In this document: positions 32,981 through 42,175 of the stretch, one piece after another
Layout of the letters: each line of letters opens with the position of its first letter
Numbering within the stretch: the stretch's first letter is position 1
Assembly: GCF_000284295.1 (NCBI RefSeq)
Contig: NC_017093.1
Span: forward strand, 7,812,001-7,876,000
DNA from: Actinoplanes missouriensis 431
Lineage (GTDB): Bacteria > Actinomycetota > Actinomycetes > Mycobacteriales > Micromonosporaceae
Direction of reading: 5' to 3'
DNA: 64,000 nucleotides
The notes under the pieces: generated by a model
Told to the model about the DNA's origin: nothing
The model's database searches: none
What the model saw: only the letters and a program-made list of their open reading frames with translations
Made by a program: the position numbers and the translations under genes

Positions 32981-34951
32981 CTACGGAAGGTCACCACGGA
33001 TGATCCGCGCCAGGTAGGACTCGCTCCGCAGCTCGTGCGGCTGGTACTTGTAGCGCAGCTTGTGCGCGAAAGCACCCTCCATCACCGTCTGGTACATGTC
33101 CGGCTCGTACGCCTGGAGCATCACCGACTGCAACGCGTGCGGCGGCTTCGAGTTGAGCCGCAGCCCGGCGTCCCATTCCGCGCGGAACCGCTCGTCGAGG
33201 TGGTGGAGCATCTCGAAGATGTGGTGGTGCAGGAAGTAGTCGATCAGCTCGCCGCGCTGCTCCCACCAGAGGAACGAGGCGGCCCGCCACAGGTGCATGG
33301 CGTAGCTGTCCGGCCGGCTAGCGAGGAACCAGTTCGAGATGTACGGCCCGGTGTAGTTGAACGCGAAGATGCTCCCCTGCGCGAGCGCCCGGTCCATGTG
33401 CGGCCGCAGCGGCTCGGAGACGAAGCAGGTGCTGTCCACCCAGACCCCGCCGAACTTCTCCAGCAGCAGCATCCGCAGCAGGTCGGAGAAGTGGGTGCGG
33501 TTGCCGCCGAGCTTCGCGACCAGGTCCTCCGGCATGTCCACGTACGCGCCGACGTTCGCCTCGGTCAGCTCGTGCACCCGCGAGCCGGGGTTGTTCGCCT
33601 TCAACGCCGCGAGGCAGGCCTGGACCACCGGCGGCGCCGCGTCGAAGCCCTGCGCCCAGAAGACGAAGATCGGCTGGTCGAACGTGCTGGTGACCCGCCG
33701 GTCCAGCCGCTGCTGCGCCTGGGTGCGGATCAGCTCCAGGTTGTCCGCCACGAAGATGCCCAGCTCCCGGCGGGCGCCGAACGACTTCACGTCCAGGTCG
33801 AGCACGGCCGGCCCGTCGAACGGCAGCTTCGGGTCGTGGGCGAGCGCGGCCCGCGACGTCCGTTTGCTGTCGTCACGGCGCTTGAGCTTGTCGTACGCGA
33901 ACGCCAGCGCGTAACCACGCTCCGGCGACGAGGGGTCCTTCGTCACCGCGGTGCGCAGCAGTTTCTCGGCCGCCGCCCACTTGTGCCCGGCGAGCGCCAG
34001 CCGGCCCAGCTCGAACGCGGCCGCGCCGTCCGGGTCGCCGGCCTTGGTCACCTTGCGCAGCGCCTTGAGCGCCGCCTCCTCGTTGCCCGCCGCGAGCGCG
34101 ATCCGGGCCGCCGTCATCCGGTCGCCGGTCAGCTGCTTGCGCAGGAACGTGGCCTCGTCCAGCACACCGGCCCGGGCCAGCCGGACCGCCTCGGCGGCGA
34201 TCTCCGCCGGGTCCGCGGAGGGCTCGGCCCGCAACGTCCGGCGGGACGGCGACGCGTCCGGCTCCCCGGTCCACTCGAAGACGTGGAACTCGGTCGCCGG
34301 CGTCGAGCCGTCGAAGTGGTCGATCGCCACGGACGTCTCGGTGAGCGAGTAGTCGTACCAGTAGACGACGCCGTTGCCCGCGGACATGCCGCTGTGCAGC
34401 CGGATCCAGGCGCCCTTCGCGTCCTCGGGGATCGTGAACGTCACGCTGATCCGGTGGTGGCCGTGCTCGTTGCGGGCCGGCGCGGACTGCGCGAGCGTCC
34501 ACTTCATCGCCTCGTCCACGATGCAGCCCGGGATGAGCCGCAGCGCCGACGCGTTGAGCGTGCCGGTCAGCGGTTCCGGCAGGTAGACCGAGACGCTCGC
34601 GGTGTAGGTGCCGCCCGGCCGCATGCCGAGCCGGAACTCGCCGACGGCGTTGCGGCCACCCGGCGCGATGTGCGTGTCGTTGTTGCCGCCGACCCCCTCG
34701 ACCCGGGCGCCGCGCACTCCCGGACGGCCCGGGACCTCGGTGAACTCGCACGAGTTGTGGGAGTGGACGTAGAGCCCGCCGGCTTCGAACGGCCGGTCCG
34801 GCGCACCCCGGAAACCGGGATCCGGCACGAGGTTGACCACCGAGGGGGCGACCGGTGGCGGCGGCGGAGGTGGGGTCGGCCGCAACCGCCGGCGAGCCGC
34901 CGCCCGGACCCGGGCGAGACTGCTTCTGAGCGTATTGGCGGTCGCCGTCAT
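32981..34951 (-). CDS. Capsular-polysaccharide-synthesis-type (GT32-like) glycosyltransferase with N-terminal extension
   Basis: A 656-residue protein with no signal peptide. An Arg/Pro-rich head (nine prolines near 26-33), a beta-rich carbohydrate-binding-like region (about 40-215), helical TPR-like repeats (about 240-360), then a C-terminal glycosyltransferase with SDLLRMLLLEKFGGVWVDST, the region that in Caps_synth/GT32 proteins binds nucleotide sugar and metal. It probably transfers a sugar to a surface glycan. The ATG has AAAGGGA upstream. The neighbouring glmS, GT2-deacetylase and GH18 genes support an envelope-polysaccharide role; the acceptor is unknown. Confidence 0.78.
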   Translation of the reverse strand: MTATANTLRSSLARVRAAARRRLRPTPPPPPPPVAPSVVNLVPDPGFRGAPDRPFEAGGLYVHSHNSCEFTEVPGRPGVRGARVEGVGGNNDTHIAPGGRNAVGEFRLGMRPGGTYTASVSVYLPEPLTGTLNASALRLIPGCIVDEAMKWTLAQSAPARNEHGHHRISVTFTIPEDAKGAWIRLHSGMSAGNGVVYWYDYSLTETSVAIDHFDGSTPATEFHVFEWTGEPDASPSRRTLRAEPSADPAEIAAEAVRLARAGVLDEATFLRKQLTGDRMTAARIALAAGNEEAALKALRKVTKAGDPDGAAAFELGRLALAGHKWAAAEKLLRTAVTKDPSSPERGYALAFAYDKLKRRDDSKRTSRAALAHDPKLPFDGPAVLDLDVKSFGARRELGIFVADNLELIRTQAQQRLDRRVTSTFDQPIFVFWAQGFDAAPPVVQACLAALKANNPGSRVHELTEANVGAYVDMPEDLVAKLGGNRTHFSDLLRMLLLEKFGGVWVDSTCFVSEPLRPHMDRALAQGSIFAFNYTGPYISNWFLASRPDSYAMHLWRAASFLWWEQRGELIDYFLHHHIFEMLHHLDERFRAEWDAGLRLNSKPPHALQSVMLQAYEPDMYQTVMEGAFAHKLRYKYQPHELRSESYLARIIRGDLP

Positions 34952-35037
34952 CGATGTCCCTTTCGCCGGCCGTGACGGGACAGTCTAGTCAGAGTTCCAC
35001 GCAGGGTGACGACGCACCCGACGGCGACGCGCGGCTT

Positions 35038-36636
35038 TCAGAGTGGGAGCACCACCGCCGAGGGCCGGTCGCCGATACACGTCACGGTCATCCGGTACCG
35101 GGCCAGTTGACCGCGGAACACCACCGCCGTGGTCAGCGCGGGTCCCGCGTTCACACTGTCCACGCCGAACCCCGGATTCGGCTCCCACGCGATCAGCTCG
35201 GCGCCGTCCGGGACGCAGCGAGCCAGCACCGTGCCGCCCGGCGACTCGAGACGGGTGCCGTCGGCGGGCGGCGGGTCGGCGGTGGCCGGCGGCACGCTCG
35301 GGCTCGGGCTCGACGCCGGCGCGGACGTCGCGCCGGGGGACGCAGCCGCGGACGGCGACGATGACGACGACAACGGTCCGGACGCGACCGGGGCCTGCGA
35401 ACCGGTGGACTCCGGCACCCGCCCGGGATCGACCACGGGCGCGGCGGGCCGCGGGACACCACGAGCAGCGGGCGCGGACTTGCTCACCCTCGGTGACGAC
35501 GTCGGCTCCTCCGTGCTCTCCACCCCGGGTGCGGCGTGCGGTTCGCCGCCGGCTTCCGGCCAGAGCAGCGGCGCGGCGAGGAGCACGGCCGCGATCCCGC
35601 CGCCGGCCAGGACCTTCCTCCGCTTCCACCACCGATCGGGTACGGGATTCCAGCCGTCCCCACCCGCACCCGACCCTCCCGTGTCCAGCCGGTCGTCCGC
35701 TCCACCCGAGGACAGGCGAGGTGTCACGCCGACCGTGGCCTCACGAAGCAGTGTCGTCCCGCCCGCCAGTCCCCGGGCCGCCACCGCGACGGGCGGAGCA
35801 CCAGGCGCCTCGGCGGCCTCGGCGGCGTCGCCCAGGATCTCGGACGCCTCGGCCGCGCCCGGACGATCGGCGGGATTCTTCGCGAGGCAGCGCTCGACCA
35901 GCTCGGCGATCGTCTCCGGGACACCGGCCAGGCTCGGCAGCGGAAGCGGTTCGAGGTAGACGTGCGCGCTGATCATCTGCGTGGTGGTCTCCACGCTCCA
36001 CGGCGCGACGCCGGCCAGCAGGCGGTAGAGCATCACCCCGAGCGCGTAGACGTCGGACGCGGGCTCGATGGCGCCGCCGGTGAGGCGTTCCGGTGCGAGA
36101 TAGGCGGGCGTGCCGAGCAGTGCGTCCTCGGGTGAAGCCGGGCCGGCGACCGCGGCGATGCCGAAGTCCACCACCTTGGCGCCGCCCGGCGTGACCATGA
36201 TGTTGGCGAGCTTGATGTCGCGGTGCACCAGTCCGTCGGCGTGCGCCACCGCGAGCGCCGCGGCGACCTCCCCGGCGATCCGGAACACCGTTCGCGGCGG
36301 GATCGGGCCGCGCGCCACCCGCTGCTGCAGGGTCGGCCCGTTGATCAGTTCCATCACCACATAGGGCACGGGCCGTCCGTCGTCGCCGGCGTCGGCGGAC
36401 TCGCCGAAGTCGTAGATCTGCGCGATGTTCGGATGGGAGAGGGTCGCCGCGGCGCGGGCCTCGTGCAGGATCCGGGCCCGGAACCGCTCCTCGCCGGCGT
36501 ACCGCCCGGCCAGCACCTTGATCGCGACGGGGCGCCCGAGCACCTCGTCGAGGGCGCGCCAGACCACGGCCATGCCGCCGCGGCCGAGTTCATCGCCCAG
36601 CCGGTACCTGCCTCCGAGTTTCCGCTCCTCCGCCAC
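35038..36636 (-). CDS. Membrane eukaryotic-type Ser/Thr protein kinase
   Basis: 532 residues: a kinase domain (about 10-265) with glycine loop GRGGMA (18-23), Lys40, HRD with Asp140, DFG at 157-159 and the APE motif, so catalytically complete. Then a juxtamembrane linker, one TM segment (341-359), a long Ser/Pro/Ala-rich extracytoplasmic stalk and a small C-terminal domain (about 450-532) with two Cys. It lacks PASTA repeats, so it is not the PknB cell-wall kinase but one of the many accessory kinases of actinomycetes. GTG start. It lies 49 bp downstream of the SnoaL-like gene and may share its transcript. The sensor ligand is unknown. Confidence 0.92.
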   Translation of the reverse strand: MAEERKLGGRYRLGDELGRGGMAVVWRALDEVLGRPVAIKVLAGRYAGEERFRARILHEARAAATLSHPNIAQIYDFGESADAGDDGRPVPYVVMELINGPTLQQRVARGPIPPRTVFRIAGEVAAALAVAHADGLVHRDIKLANIMVTPGGAKVVDFGIAAVAGPASPEDALLGTPAYLAPERLTGGAIEPASDVYALGVMLYRLLAGVAPWSVETTTQMISAHVYLEPLPLPSLAGVPETIAELVERCLAKNPADRPGAAEASEILGDAAEAAEAPGAPPVAVAARGLAGGTTLLREATVGVTPRLSSGGADDRLDTGGSGAGGDGWNPVPDRWWKRRKVLAGGGIAAVLLAAPLLWPEAGGEPHAAPGVESTEEPTSSPRVSKSAPAARGVPRPAAPVVDPGRVPESTGSQAPVASGPLSSSSSPSAAASPGATSAPASSPSPSVPPATADPPPADGTRLESPGGTVLARCVPDGAELIAWEPNPGFGVDSVNAGPALTTAVVFRGQLARYRMTVTCIGDRPSAVVLPL

Positions 36637-36685
36637 CCAGGCAGTGTGCCGAAAGGCGCGGGAAATCCCGATCGGGTGACACCCG

Positions 36686-37045
36686 TCAGGGTGACGGCTC
36701 CTGCATCCACCACTCGGTGAACTGGCGTGCCTGTCCGGTGTGGTCGAGCCGCAGCACCCACAGGTTGCGGTAGACCCGGTCCGGATACGTCGTGGTCGCC
36801 TCGATGATCGCCAGCTCCTCGGTGACGATCAGCGGGTGCCAGGCGAACGTCGTGGTGCCCGGCTCGTCGGGATGAGCCAGCCAGCCGGTGACGATCGCCT
36901 CCCGGCCGACCCAGGGCGGGGCGTAGGGCTCGGTGAAGTAGGCAGCGTCGTCGGCGAAGAGGTCCCGGATGTGGTCCGGGTCGTTGGACTCCCACGCCCG
37001 GCGGTAGTTGCGCACCCAGGCGGTCACCGCGTCCAGGCTCGTCAT
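36686..37045 (-). CDS. SnoaL/NTF2-like fold protein
   Basis: A 119-residue single-domain protein with the NTF2-like pattern: an N-terminal helix (VTAWVRNYRRAWES), DLFADDAAYFTEPY, and C-terminal beta-strands ending QFTEWWMQEP. Such proteins are small binding proteins or cyclases/isomerases; no catalytic residue set is diagnostic here. ATG at 37043-37045 with GGGGAG upstream. It is divergent from the 37097 gene and upstream of the Ser/Thr kinase. Confidence 0.8.
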   Translation of the reverse strand: MTSLDAVTAWVRNYRRAWESNDPDHIRDLFADDAAYFTEPYAPPWVGREAIVTGWLAHPDEPGTTTFAWHPLIVTEELAIIEATTTYPDRVYRNLWVLRLDHTGQARQFTEWWMQEPSP

Positions 37046-37096
37046 GGCCGCTCCCCTCGGTCCTGCGGTGGACCCATCCCACCGTAGAGTCGCCGC

Positions 37097-37540
37097 ATGA
37101 ACAACAGCTGGCGTCACCTGCCGCCACCGGCCCGGCCGATCGCCGCGGCCACGGCCGGCGCTGTCGCAGCGGTCCGCGAGGGGCAGGAGCCGGACGGCGA
37201 CCTGGCCGCGCAGGACCCGGCACAGACCGGGCTGATCCTCGGCACGGTGGTCCGGCTGCTGCTGGAGGACGGTCACCCGGACGGCCTGACCGCCGACGAC
37301 GTCCGTACCGCCCTGTCGAGTTGCGTGCGGTCCTGGCCGGAGGCGGATCCGCAGGTGGTGCTCTGGCTGCTGGCCGGCGCGCTCGGCGTGCTGGAGGAGG
37401 ACGGCGCTCCGGCCCCGAAACCGGACGTGCTGGCCCGGCACGCGGTGGCGCTCATCACCGACCTGCTCGCCGGCCGACCGGTGGAGCCCTGGCTGACAGC
37501 CGCGCTGGCCGACATCGAGCGCTCTCAGCTGCACGATTAA
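37097..37540 (+). CDS. Hypothetical protein (147 aa)
   Basis: A soluble, helical, Ala/Leu-rich acidic protein with no recognised family and no signal peptide. It begins ATG at 37097, 51 bp from the divergent SnoaL-like gene, and ends four bases before the TetR palindrome. Codon use is typical of the neighbourhood, supporting coding. It is not part of the TetR-efflux operon, since the operator and promoter lie between them. Confidence 0.65.
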   Translation: MNNSWRHLPPPARPIAAATAGAVAAVREGQEPDGDLAAQDPAQTGLILGTVVRLLLEDGHPDGLTADDVRTALSSCVRSWPEADPQVVLWLLAGALGVLEEDGAPAPKPDVLARHAVALITDLLAGRPVEPWLTAALADIERSQLHD

Positions 37541-37543
37541 ACT

Positions 37544-37558
37544 TTGCAGAAACTGCAA
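37544..37558. promoter_or_regulatory. Palindromic operator for the TetR/DHA2 operon
   Basis: A perfect 6-3-6 inverted repeat, TTGCAG-AAA-CTGCAA, in an AT-rich island 23 bp before the tetR GTG. Position and symmetry fit autoregulation by the adjacent TetR-family protein. Confidence 0.7.
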
Positions 37559-37580
37559 TATTGTCGGTAGCCTCGGGCGC

Positions 37581-38180
37581 GTGCTCCGAGAGGCCAAACG
37601 CCGGCAGACCCGGCTCGATCTGATCACCGCCGCGCTCCGCCTGGTGGACGAGCGCGGCGCCGACCGCGTGACGGTCGACGAGATCGCCGCCACCGCCGGG
37701 GTGTCCGCGCGGACGTTCTTCAACTACTTCGCCACCAAGGAGGACGCGCTCGTCGGTGATCCCCTGGAGGGCTGCACCGACCTGCGCGCCCAGCTGCTCG
37801 ACCGGCCCGCCGACCAACCGCTGCTGGACGCCCTGCTGGACGCCCTGGCCCCGGTCTTCCAGCAGATCCACGACGACCGCGACAGATGGCTGCTGCGGAT
37901 GCGGGTGATCCACCAGAACCCGCAGCTGCTGCCGCTGCTGATCGCCGCGGCCGCCACCGCCGAGCAGCAGTTCGCCGACGCCGTCGCGGAGCGCGCCGGC
38001 CTGCCCGCCGACGACCCGTACCCGCAGGTCGTGGCCGCGGTCACGAGCTGTGCGGTGCGTGTCGCCGTGATGCGCTGGGCCGGCGACGACGGGCAGGAAA
38101 GACCACTCACCGAGCACGCCCACGAGGCCTTCGGCATTCTCGCCGCCGGTCTCGCCCACCCCCAACCGAGGACCGCATGA
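37581..38180 (+). CDS. TetR-family transcriptional regulator
   Basis: 199 residues. The N-terminal helix-turn-helix (about 20-60; VTVDEIAATAGVSARTFFNYFATKED) is classic TetR, with the FFNYF variant of the recognition-helix end. The C-terminal ligand domain is variable, as is normal. GTG start. It is followed by a DHA2-type exporter with an ATGA overlap, so both come from one transcript; a perfect palindrome precedes it. By analogy with QacR/TetR systems it should repress the operon until a drug-like ligand binds. Confidence 0.92.
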   Translation: MLREAKRRQTRLDLITAALRLVDERGADRVTVDEIAATAGVSARTFFNYFATKEDALVGDPLEGCTDLRAQLLDRPADQPLLDALLDALAPVFQQIHDDRDRWLLRMRVIHQNPQLLPLLIAAAATAEQQFADAVAERAGLPADDPYPQVVAAVTSCAVRVAVMRWAGDDGQERPLTEHAHEAFGILAAGLAHPQPRTA

Positions 38181-39727
38181 CAGTCGCATCACCCGCAGCC
38201 CGCATGTCCCAGCGCGAGGTCGTTCAGGCCCTCTCCGGCCTGCTCCTCGGCATGTTCGTCAGCATCCTGGCCTCCACCGTGGTGGCCAACGCCCTGCCCC
38301 GGATCATCGCCGATCTCGGTGGCAGCCAGTCCGTCTACACCTGGATCGTCACCACCGAGCTGCTCGCCATGACGGCCACCGTCCCGCTCTGGGGCAAGAT
38401 GGCCGACCTGTACAGCAAGAAGCTGCTGATCCAGCTCTCCCTCGGCCTGTTCGTGATCGGCTCGCTGATCGCCGGCCTCACCCCGAACGTGGAGATCCTG
38501 CTGGTCAGCCGGATCGTCCAGGGTGTCGGGGCGGGCGGCATGACCGCCCTCGCGCTGATCGTGATGGCCGCGATGATCCCGCCGCGCGAGCTCGGCCGGT
38601 ACTCCGGTCTGTTCGGCGCCGTCTTCGGCGTCGGCACCATCGCCGGCCCGCTGATCGGCGGCGTCCTGGTCGACACGTCCTGGCTGGGCTGGCGCTGGTG
38701 CTTCCTGATCGGCGTGCCGTTCAGCCTGATCGCCATCGCGCTGTTGCAGAAGACCCTGAACCTGCCGGTGGTCCGCCGCCAGGTCAGCATCGACTGGCTC
38801 GGCGCCCTGCTCATCACGGCCGGCGTCAGCACGCTGCTGATCTGGTCGACGCTGGCCGGCGACAAGTTCGACTGGGCGTCCTGGCAGACCGGCGCGATGG
38901 TGGCCGGCGGCCTGGTGCTGCTCGCGCTCGCCGTCCTGGTCGAGTCCCGGGCCAAGGAGCCGATCATTCCGCTCGGCATCTTCCGGCACCGCACGGTCAC
39001 CCTCACGATCATCGCGAGCGTCCTGGTGGGCGTCGCGCTGTTCGGTGGCACGGTCTTCCTCTCCCAGTACTTCCAGATCTCCCTGGGCAAGTCGCCGACC
39101 GTGGCCGGCCTGATGGGTCTCCCGATGGTCTTCGGCCTGCTGATCTCGTCGACCGTGGCCGGCGCGCTGATCACCAAGCACGGCCGGTGGAAGGGATACC
39201 TGGTCGCCGGCTCGATCATCATGACCGCCGGCATGCTGTTGCTCAGCACGATCGGCTCGAAGACCAGCGTGCCGCTGATCTCGCTCTACATGGCGGTGCT
39301 CGGCATCGGCGTCGGCATGCTGATGCAGAACCTGGTGCTCGCCGCGCAGAACGACGTCCCGGCCGCCGAGCTGGGCGCCACCACGTCCGCGCTGACGTTC
39401 TTCCGCAGCATGGGCGGCTCGATCGGCGTGAGCGCGCTCGGCGCGGTGCTGACCCACAAGGTCACCTCGCTGTTCGCCGAGAAGTTCGGCGCGCAGGCCG
39501 GTGGCTCCACCGAGGTGCCCGACGTGTCGGCGCTGCCGCCCGAGGTGGTCACCGTGGTCCAGGACATCTACGGCACGGCCACCGCCGAGCTGTTCCTGGT
39601 CGGCGCCCCGATCGCGTTCCTGGCCATCATCGCGGTGATCTTCATCAAGGAGAAGCCGCTCTCCACGCTCTCCGGCGAGGAGCGGCGCAAGCAGGAGGAG
39701 GAAGCGGCGACGCTTCCCGTGCACTGA
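38177..39727 (+). CDS. DHA2-type MFS multidrug exporter (EmrB/QacA)
   Basis: A 516-residue carrier with 14 predicted TM segments. Typical motifs: LASTVVANALPRI in TM1 (motif D-like), GKMADLYSKK loop (motif A) and LGRYSGLFGAVFGVGTIAGPLIGG (motif C, antiporter signature). ATG overlaps the tetR stop by 4 bp. It is expected to expel cationic or lipophilic compounds in exchange for protons. The stop codon lies in the first unit of a short tandem repeat. Confidence 0.92.
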   Translation: MTVASPAARMSQREVVQALSGLLLGMFVSILASTVVANALPRIIADLGGSQSVYTWIVTTELLAMTATVPLWGKMADLYSKKLLIQLSLGLFVIGSLIAGLTPNVEILLVSRIVQGVGAGGMTALALIVMAAMIPPRELGRYSGLFGAVFGVGTIAGPLIGGVLVDTSWLGWRWCFLIGVPFSLIAIALLQKTLNLPVVRRQVSIDWLGALLITAGVSTLLIWSTLAGDKFDWASWQTGAMVAGGLVLLALAVLVESRAKEPIIPLGIFRHRTVTLTIIASVLVGVALFGGTVFLSQYFQISLGKSPTVAGLMGLPMVFGLLISSTVAGALITKHGRWKGYLVAGSIIMTAGMLLLSTIGSKTSVPLISLYMAVLGIGVGMLMQNLVLAAQNDVPAAELGATTSALTFFRSMGGSIGVSALGAVLTHKVTSLFAEKFGAQAGGSTEVPDVSALPPEVVTVVQDIYGTATAELFLVGAPIAFLAIIAVIFIKEKPLSTLSGEERRKQEEEAATLPVH

Positions 39728-39771
39728 GCTTTCCGCGGACTGAGCTTCCCGCGGACTGAGCTTTCCCGTGG
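39723..39771 (+). repeat. Three tandem 16-17-bp repeats after the DHA2 exporter
   Basis: ACTGAGCTTTCCGCGG (39723-39738), ACTGAGCTTCCCGCGG (39739-39754) and ACTGAGCTTTCCCGTGG (39755-39771). The exporter TGA stop lies in the first copy. It is probably a local slippage duplication. Confidence 0.8.
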
Positions 39772-39791
39772 ACTGGCGAACCGGCCCTCTG

Positions 39792-40121
39792 TCAGGCTCC
39801 GCGTGGCGCGTACATGATGACCGCCACGCCGGCCAGGCAGAGGGCCGCGCCGATCAGGTCGAACCGGTCTGGCCGGAATCGGTCGACGACCATTCCCCAG
39901 ATGAGTGAACCCGCCACGAAGACACCGCCGTAGGCGGCCAGGATCCGGCCGAAGTTCGGATCGGGCTGCAGCGTGGCGATGAAGCCGTAGACGCCGAGGG
40001 CGACCACCCCGGCGCCGGCGAAGAGCAGACCGCGGTGCTCACGGACGCCCTGCCAGACCAGCCAGGCGCCGCCGATCTCGGCGAGCGCGGCCAGCAGGAA
40101 CAGCAGAATCGAACGCAGCAC
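39792..40121 (-). CDS. YnfA/UPF0060 family small membrane protein
   Basis: A 109-residue protein of four predicted TM helices. Family signatures include AALAEIGGAWLVWQG, YGFIATLQPDPNFGRILAAYGGVFV and the C-terminal DRFDLIGAALCLAGVAVIMYAPR. YnfA proteins are SMR-like; some export small cations or drugs. GTG start. It lies 34 bp downstream of the STAS gene on the same strand and could be co-transcribed. Confidence 0.9.
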   Translation of the reverse strand: MLRSILLFLLAALAEIGGAWLVWQGVREHRGLLFAGAGVVALGVYGFIATLQPDPNFGRILAAYGGVFVAGSLIWGMVVDRFRPDRFDLIGAALCLAGVAVIMYAPRGA

Positions 40122-40155
40122 CGCTCAGTTATACGGCCCTGGTCACCGCTGCGGC

Positions 40156-40512
40156 TCAGGAGGGGCGAAGACCCACCTGGGTACGCGGTGAGGGCGGCTC
40201 GGCGCAGCCGAGGAGACCCACCAGGCCGGAGACCCACAGCTGCCGGTAGACCGTGGCGCTGGGGTGGCTGACGACCAGCTTTATGCCGCTGGCGGCCGCG
40301 GTATGGAAGCAGGCGACCAGGATGCCGATCCCGATGCTGTCGATAAGCATCACCCGTTGCAGATCAAGACAGATCTTGCTGGGGGTCATGCTCGTCAGCA
40401 CATCGTTGACCGCGTCGCGCATCACGTGCGCGTTGTCCAGATCGATCTCACCACTCGGTGCGATCTCGACAGTTCCGTCGGCCAGCTGGCGGGTCGTGAT
40501 CGGCAGATACAC
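40156..40512 (-). CDS. STAS-domain anti-sigma factor antagonist
   Basis: A 118-residue SpoIIAA/RsbV-like protein. The phosphorylatable Ser lies in LIDSIGIG, preceded by DLDNAH and LDLQRV strands. Unphosphorylated forms bind anti-sigma kinases and free a stress sigma factor. GTG start after AGAGGG. No partner kinase or sigma factor is next to it, but a sigma-B-like promoter lies 2 kb away (42486). It is 284 bp upstream-divergent from the AraC gene. Confidence 0.88.
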   Translation of the reverse strand: MYLPITTRQLADGTVEIAPSGEIDLDNAHVMRDAVNDVLTSMTPSKICLDLQRVMLIDSIGIGILVACFHTAAASGIKLVVSHPSATVYRQLWVSGLVGLLGCAEPPSPRTQVGLRPS

Positions 40513-40796
40513 AGCTGCCCTCTTCCTGGCGTCGAGCCGAAAAGCTAAACACCGACTTCCGCGGGACTCTGGTGCGCAGACCGGAGAAAAAGGGTCGTGG
40601 GCGTTCGCTGGGACGCCGACCGGAACCCGCGTTCCTACAACAATCCGCTGGTCTGCAAGTTACGCCACGTAGGCGCGGAACGCCAGAGTAGTTCATATGG
40701 CCGGAATGTGCTGTAACGGTCACTGCGTGGCGGCCACGTTGACTCCCGACGGACTTGGACCGAATACTCACCGTATGCGATGGAGCGCCGGACCGC

Positions 40797-41786
40797 ATGG
40801 TTGATGACCCTTCCCGCGCCACCTCGGCGCCGGGAGCCGTCTACTTCGACAGCGTCGACGCCACTCGCGCCCAGGACGTCCTGAATCGTTTCTACCCCCC
40901 GATGTCGGTCGGCACGCCCGACGGCGCCGATCTCAAGATCGGCCTTGAAGTGATCCAACTCGGACCCCTGACCGTCGGCCACCTGACCTTCACGGGCTCC
41001 GCCACTCTTGTTTCCCCGCAGGCCGGGGGTTACCACGTGACGCTGCCCACGGCGGGGCGGGTGCGGGCCCAGCGCGACGATCAGGAGATCACCGCCACCC
41101 CCGCCACCGCGCTGGCGTTCCGCCCCGGCGACCGGCTGCACCTGCGACAGGAACCCCACTCCGCCGAACTCGACGTGCGCATCGAGCCCTGGGCGCTGGA
41201 GGACGAGCTCGCCGCGCTTCTCGGTCACCCGGTCGAGGGACCGATCGACCTGGCGCCGGCCTTCGACCTCACCGGCGGGCCGGCGCACAGCTGGAGCCGG
41301 CTGATCCGATTGCTCCACGACGAGCTGGACCACGAGACCAGCCTTTTCCACCAGCCACTCATCGCGGAGCAGCTCTGCAGCAGCGTGCTCAGCGGCCTGC
41401 TGCTGAGCGTCCCGCACCGGTACCACGCGGAGCTCGTCGCGCCGGCCGCGAGCGGTCCGCCCCGGGCCATCCAGCGCGCCGTCGAGGCGATCCACGAGGA
41501 GCCGGAGCGCGCGATGACCGTGCGGGACCTGGCCGCCGTCGCCGGGATGAGCGTGCGCTCGCTCCAGGAGGGCTTCCGGCGGCACGTCGGCTGCGCGCCG
41601 ATGACCTACCTGCAGCAGGTCCGGCTGGGGCGGGTACGGGAGGCGCTGCTCCAGGGCGACCCGGCGCGGATCACGGTGGCGGCGGTGGCGCACCGCTGGG
41701 GGTTCGCCCATCTGGGGCGGTTCGCGTCGGCGTACCGGGAGAGGTTCGGCGAATCACCCTCCGAGACGCTGCGCCAGATCACCTGA
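40797..41786 (+). CDS. AraC-family transcriptional regulator
   Basis: 329 residues. The N-terminal AraC-binding-like domain (about 15-180; family related to AraC_binding_2) has the GPLTVGHLTF and YHVTLPTAGR blocks. The C-terminal double helix-turn-helix (about 225-325) has MTVRDLAAVAGMSVRSLQEGFRR and FAHLGRFASAYRERFGESPSETLR. ATG at 40797 is preferred over a TTG 14 codons upstream; GGAG lies before it. No obvious target is adjacent. It is convergent with the 41803 gene. Confidence 0.9.
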   Translation: MVDDPSRATSAPGAVYFDSVDATRAQDVLNRFYPPMSVGTPDGADLKIGLEVIQLGPLTVGHLTFTGSATLVSPQAGGYHVTLPTAGRVRAQRDDQEITATPATALAFRPGDRLHLRQEPHSAELDVRIEPWALEDELAALLGHPVEGPIDLAPAFDLTGGPAHSWSRLIRLLHDELDHETSLFHQPLIAEQLCSSVLSGLLLSVPHRYHAELVAPAASGPPRAIQRAVEAIHEEPERAMTVRDLAAVAGMSVRSLQEGFRRHVGCAPMTYLQQVRLGRVREALLQGDPARITVAAVAHRWGFAHLGRFASAYRERFGESPSETLRQIT

Positions 41787-41802
41787 TCGAGGCCGCCGCC
41801 TG

Positions 41803-42138
41803 TCACTCGCCGGGGTCGCCGCAGCGCCTCGGCTGGGGGACGCCGTTCACCGGGCGGGGTTTCGCCGCGGCGCCGAAGAGGTGGCCCCGGGACGGCACCC
41901 AGTCCCGCCAGGGCGCCAGCCGGGGCGGCACAGCGGCCAGCTCACCGTCACCGGCGCCACGCTGCTCGCGGAGGAACGCGGCCGCCCGACCGGCGGACTG
42001 CTCACCGTTGCGGGCGAGGCTCAGCAGCTGGTCGCGGTCCATGTCGCCGACGGTGCCGCACTGCAGCAACGCGACTATGCCGGCCAGTGCCCGCGCCGCG
42101 TCGGAGGCGTCCCGCTCGGCGTCCCACCGGCCCGTCAC
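41803..42138 (-). CDS. Hypothetical protein (111 aa)
   Basis: No family recognised. It has an Ala-rich helical N-terminal half and a Pro/Arg-rich C-terminal half with WRDWVP. I placed the start at the GTG at 42138, because GGGGGAG lies seven bases upstream; the open frame continues upstream but with atypical composition. It is 37 bp downstream of the Trp-repeat micro-ORF on the same strand, so the two may form one unit. Possible alternative: regulatory peptide plus structural gene. Confidence 0.55.
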   Translation of the reverse strand: MTGRWDAERDASDAARALAGIVALLQCGTVGDMDRDQLLSLARNGEQSAGRAAAFLREQRGAGDGELAAVPPRLAPWRDWVPSRGHLFGAAAKPRPVNGVPQPRRCGDPGE

Positions 42139-42175
42139 GACCGTGCTCCCCCGAGCGCGGCCGGCCTCCCGGCGG

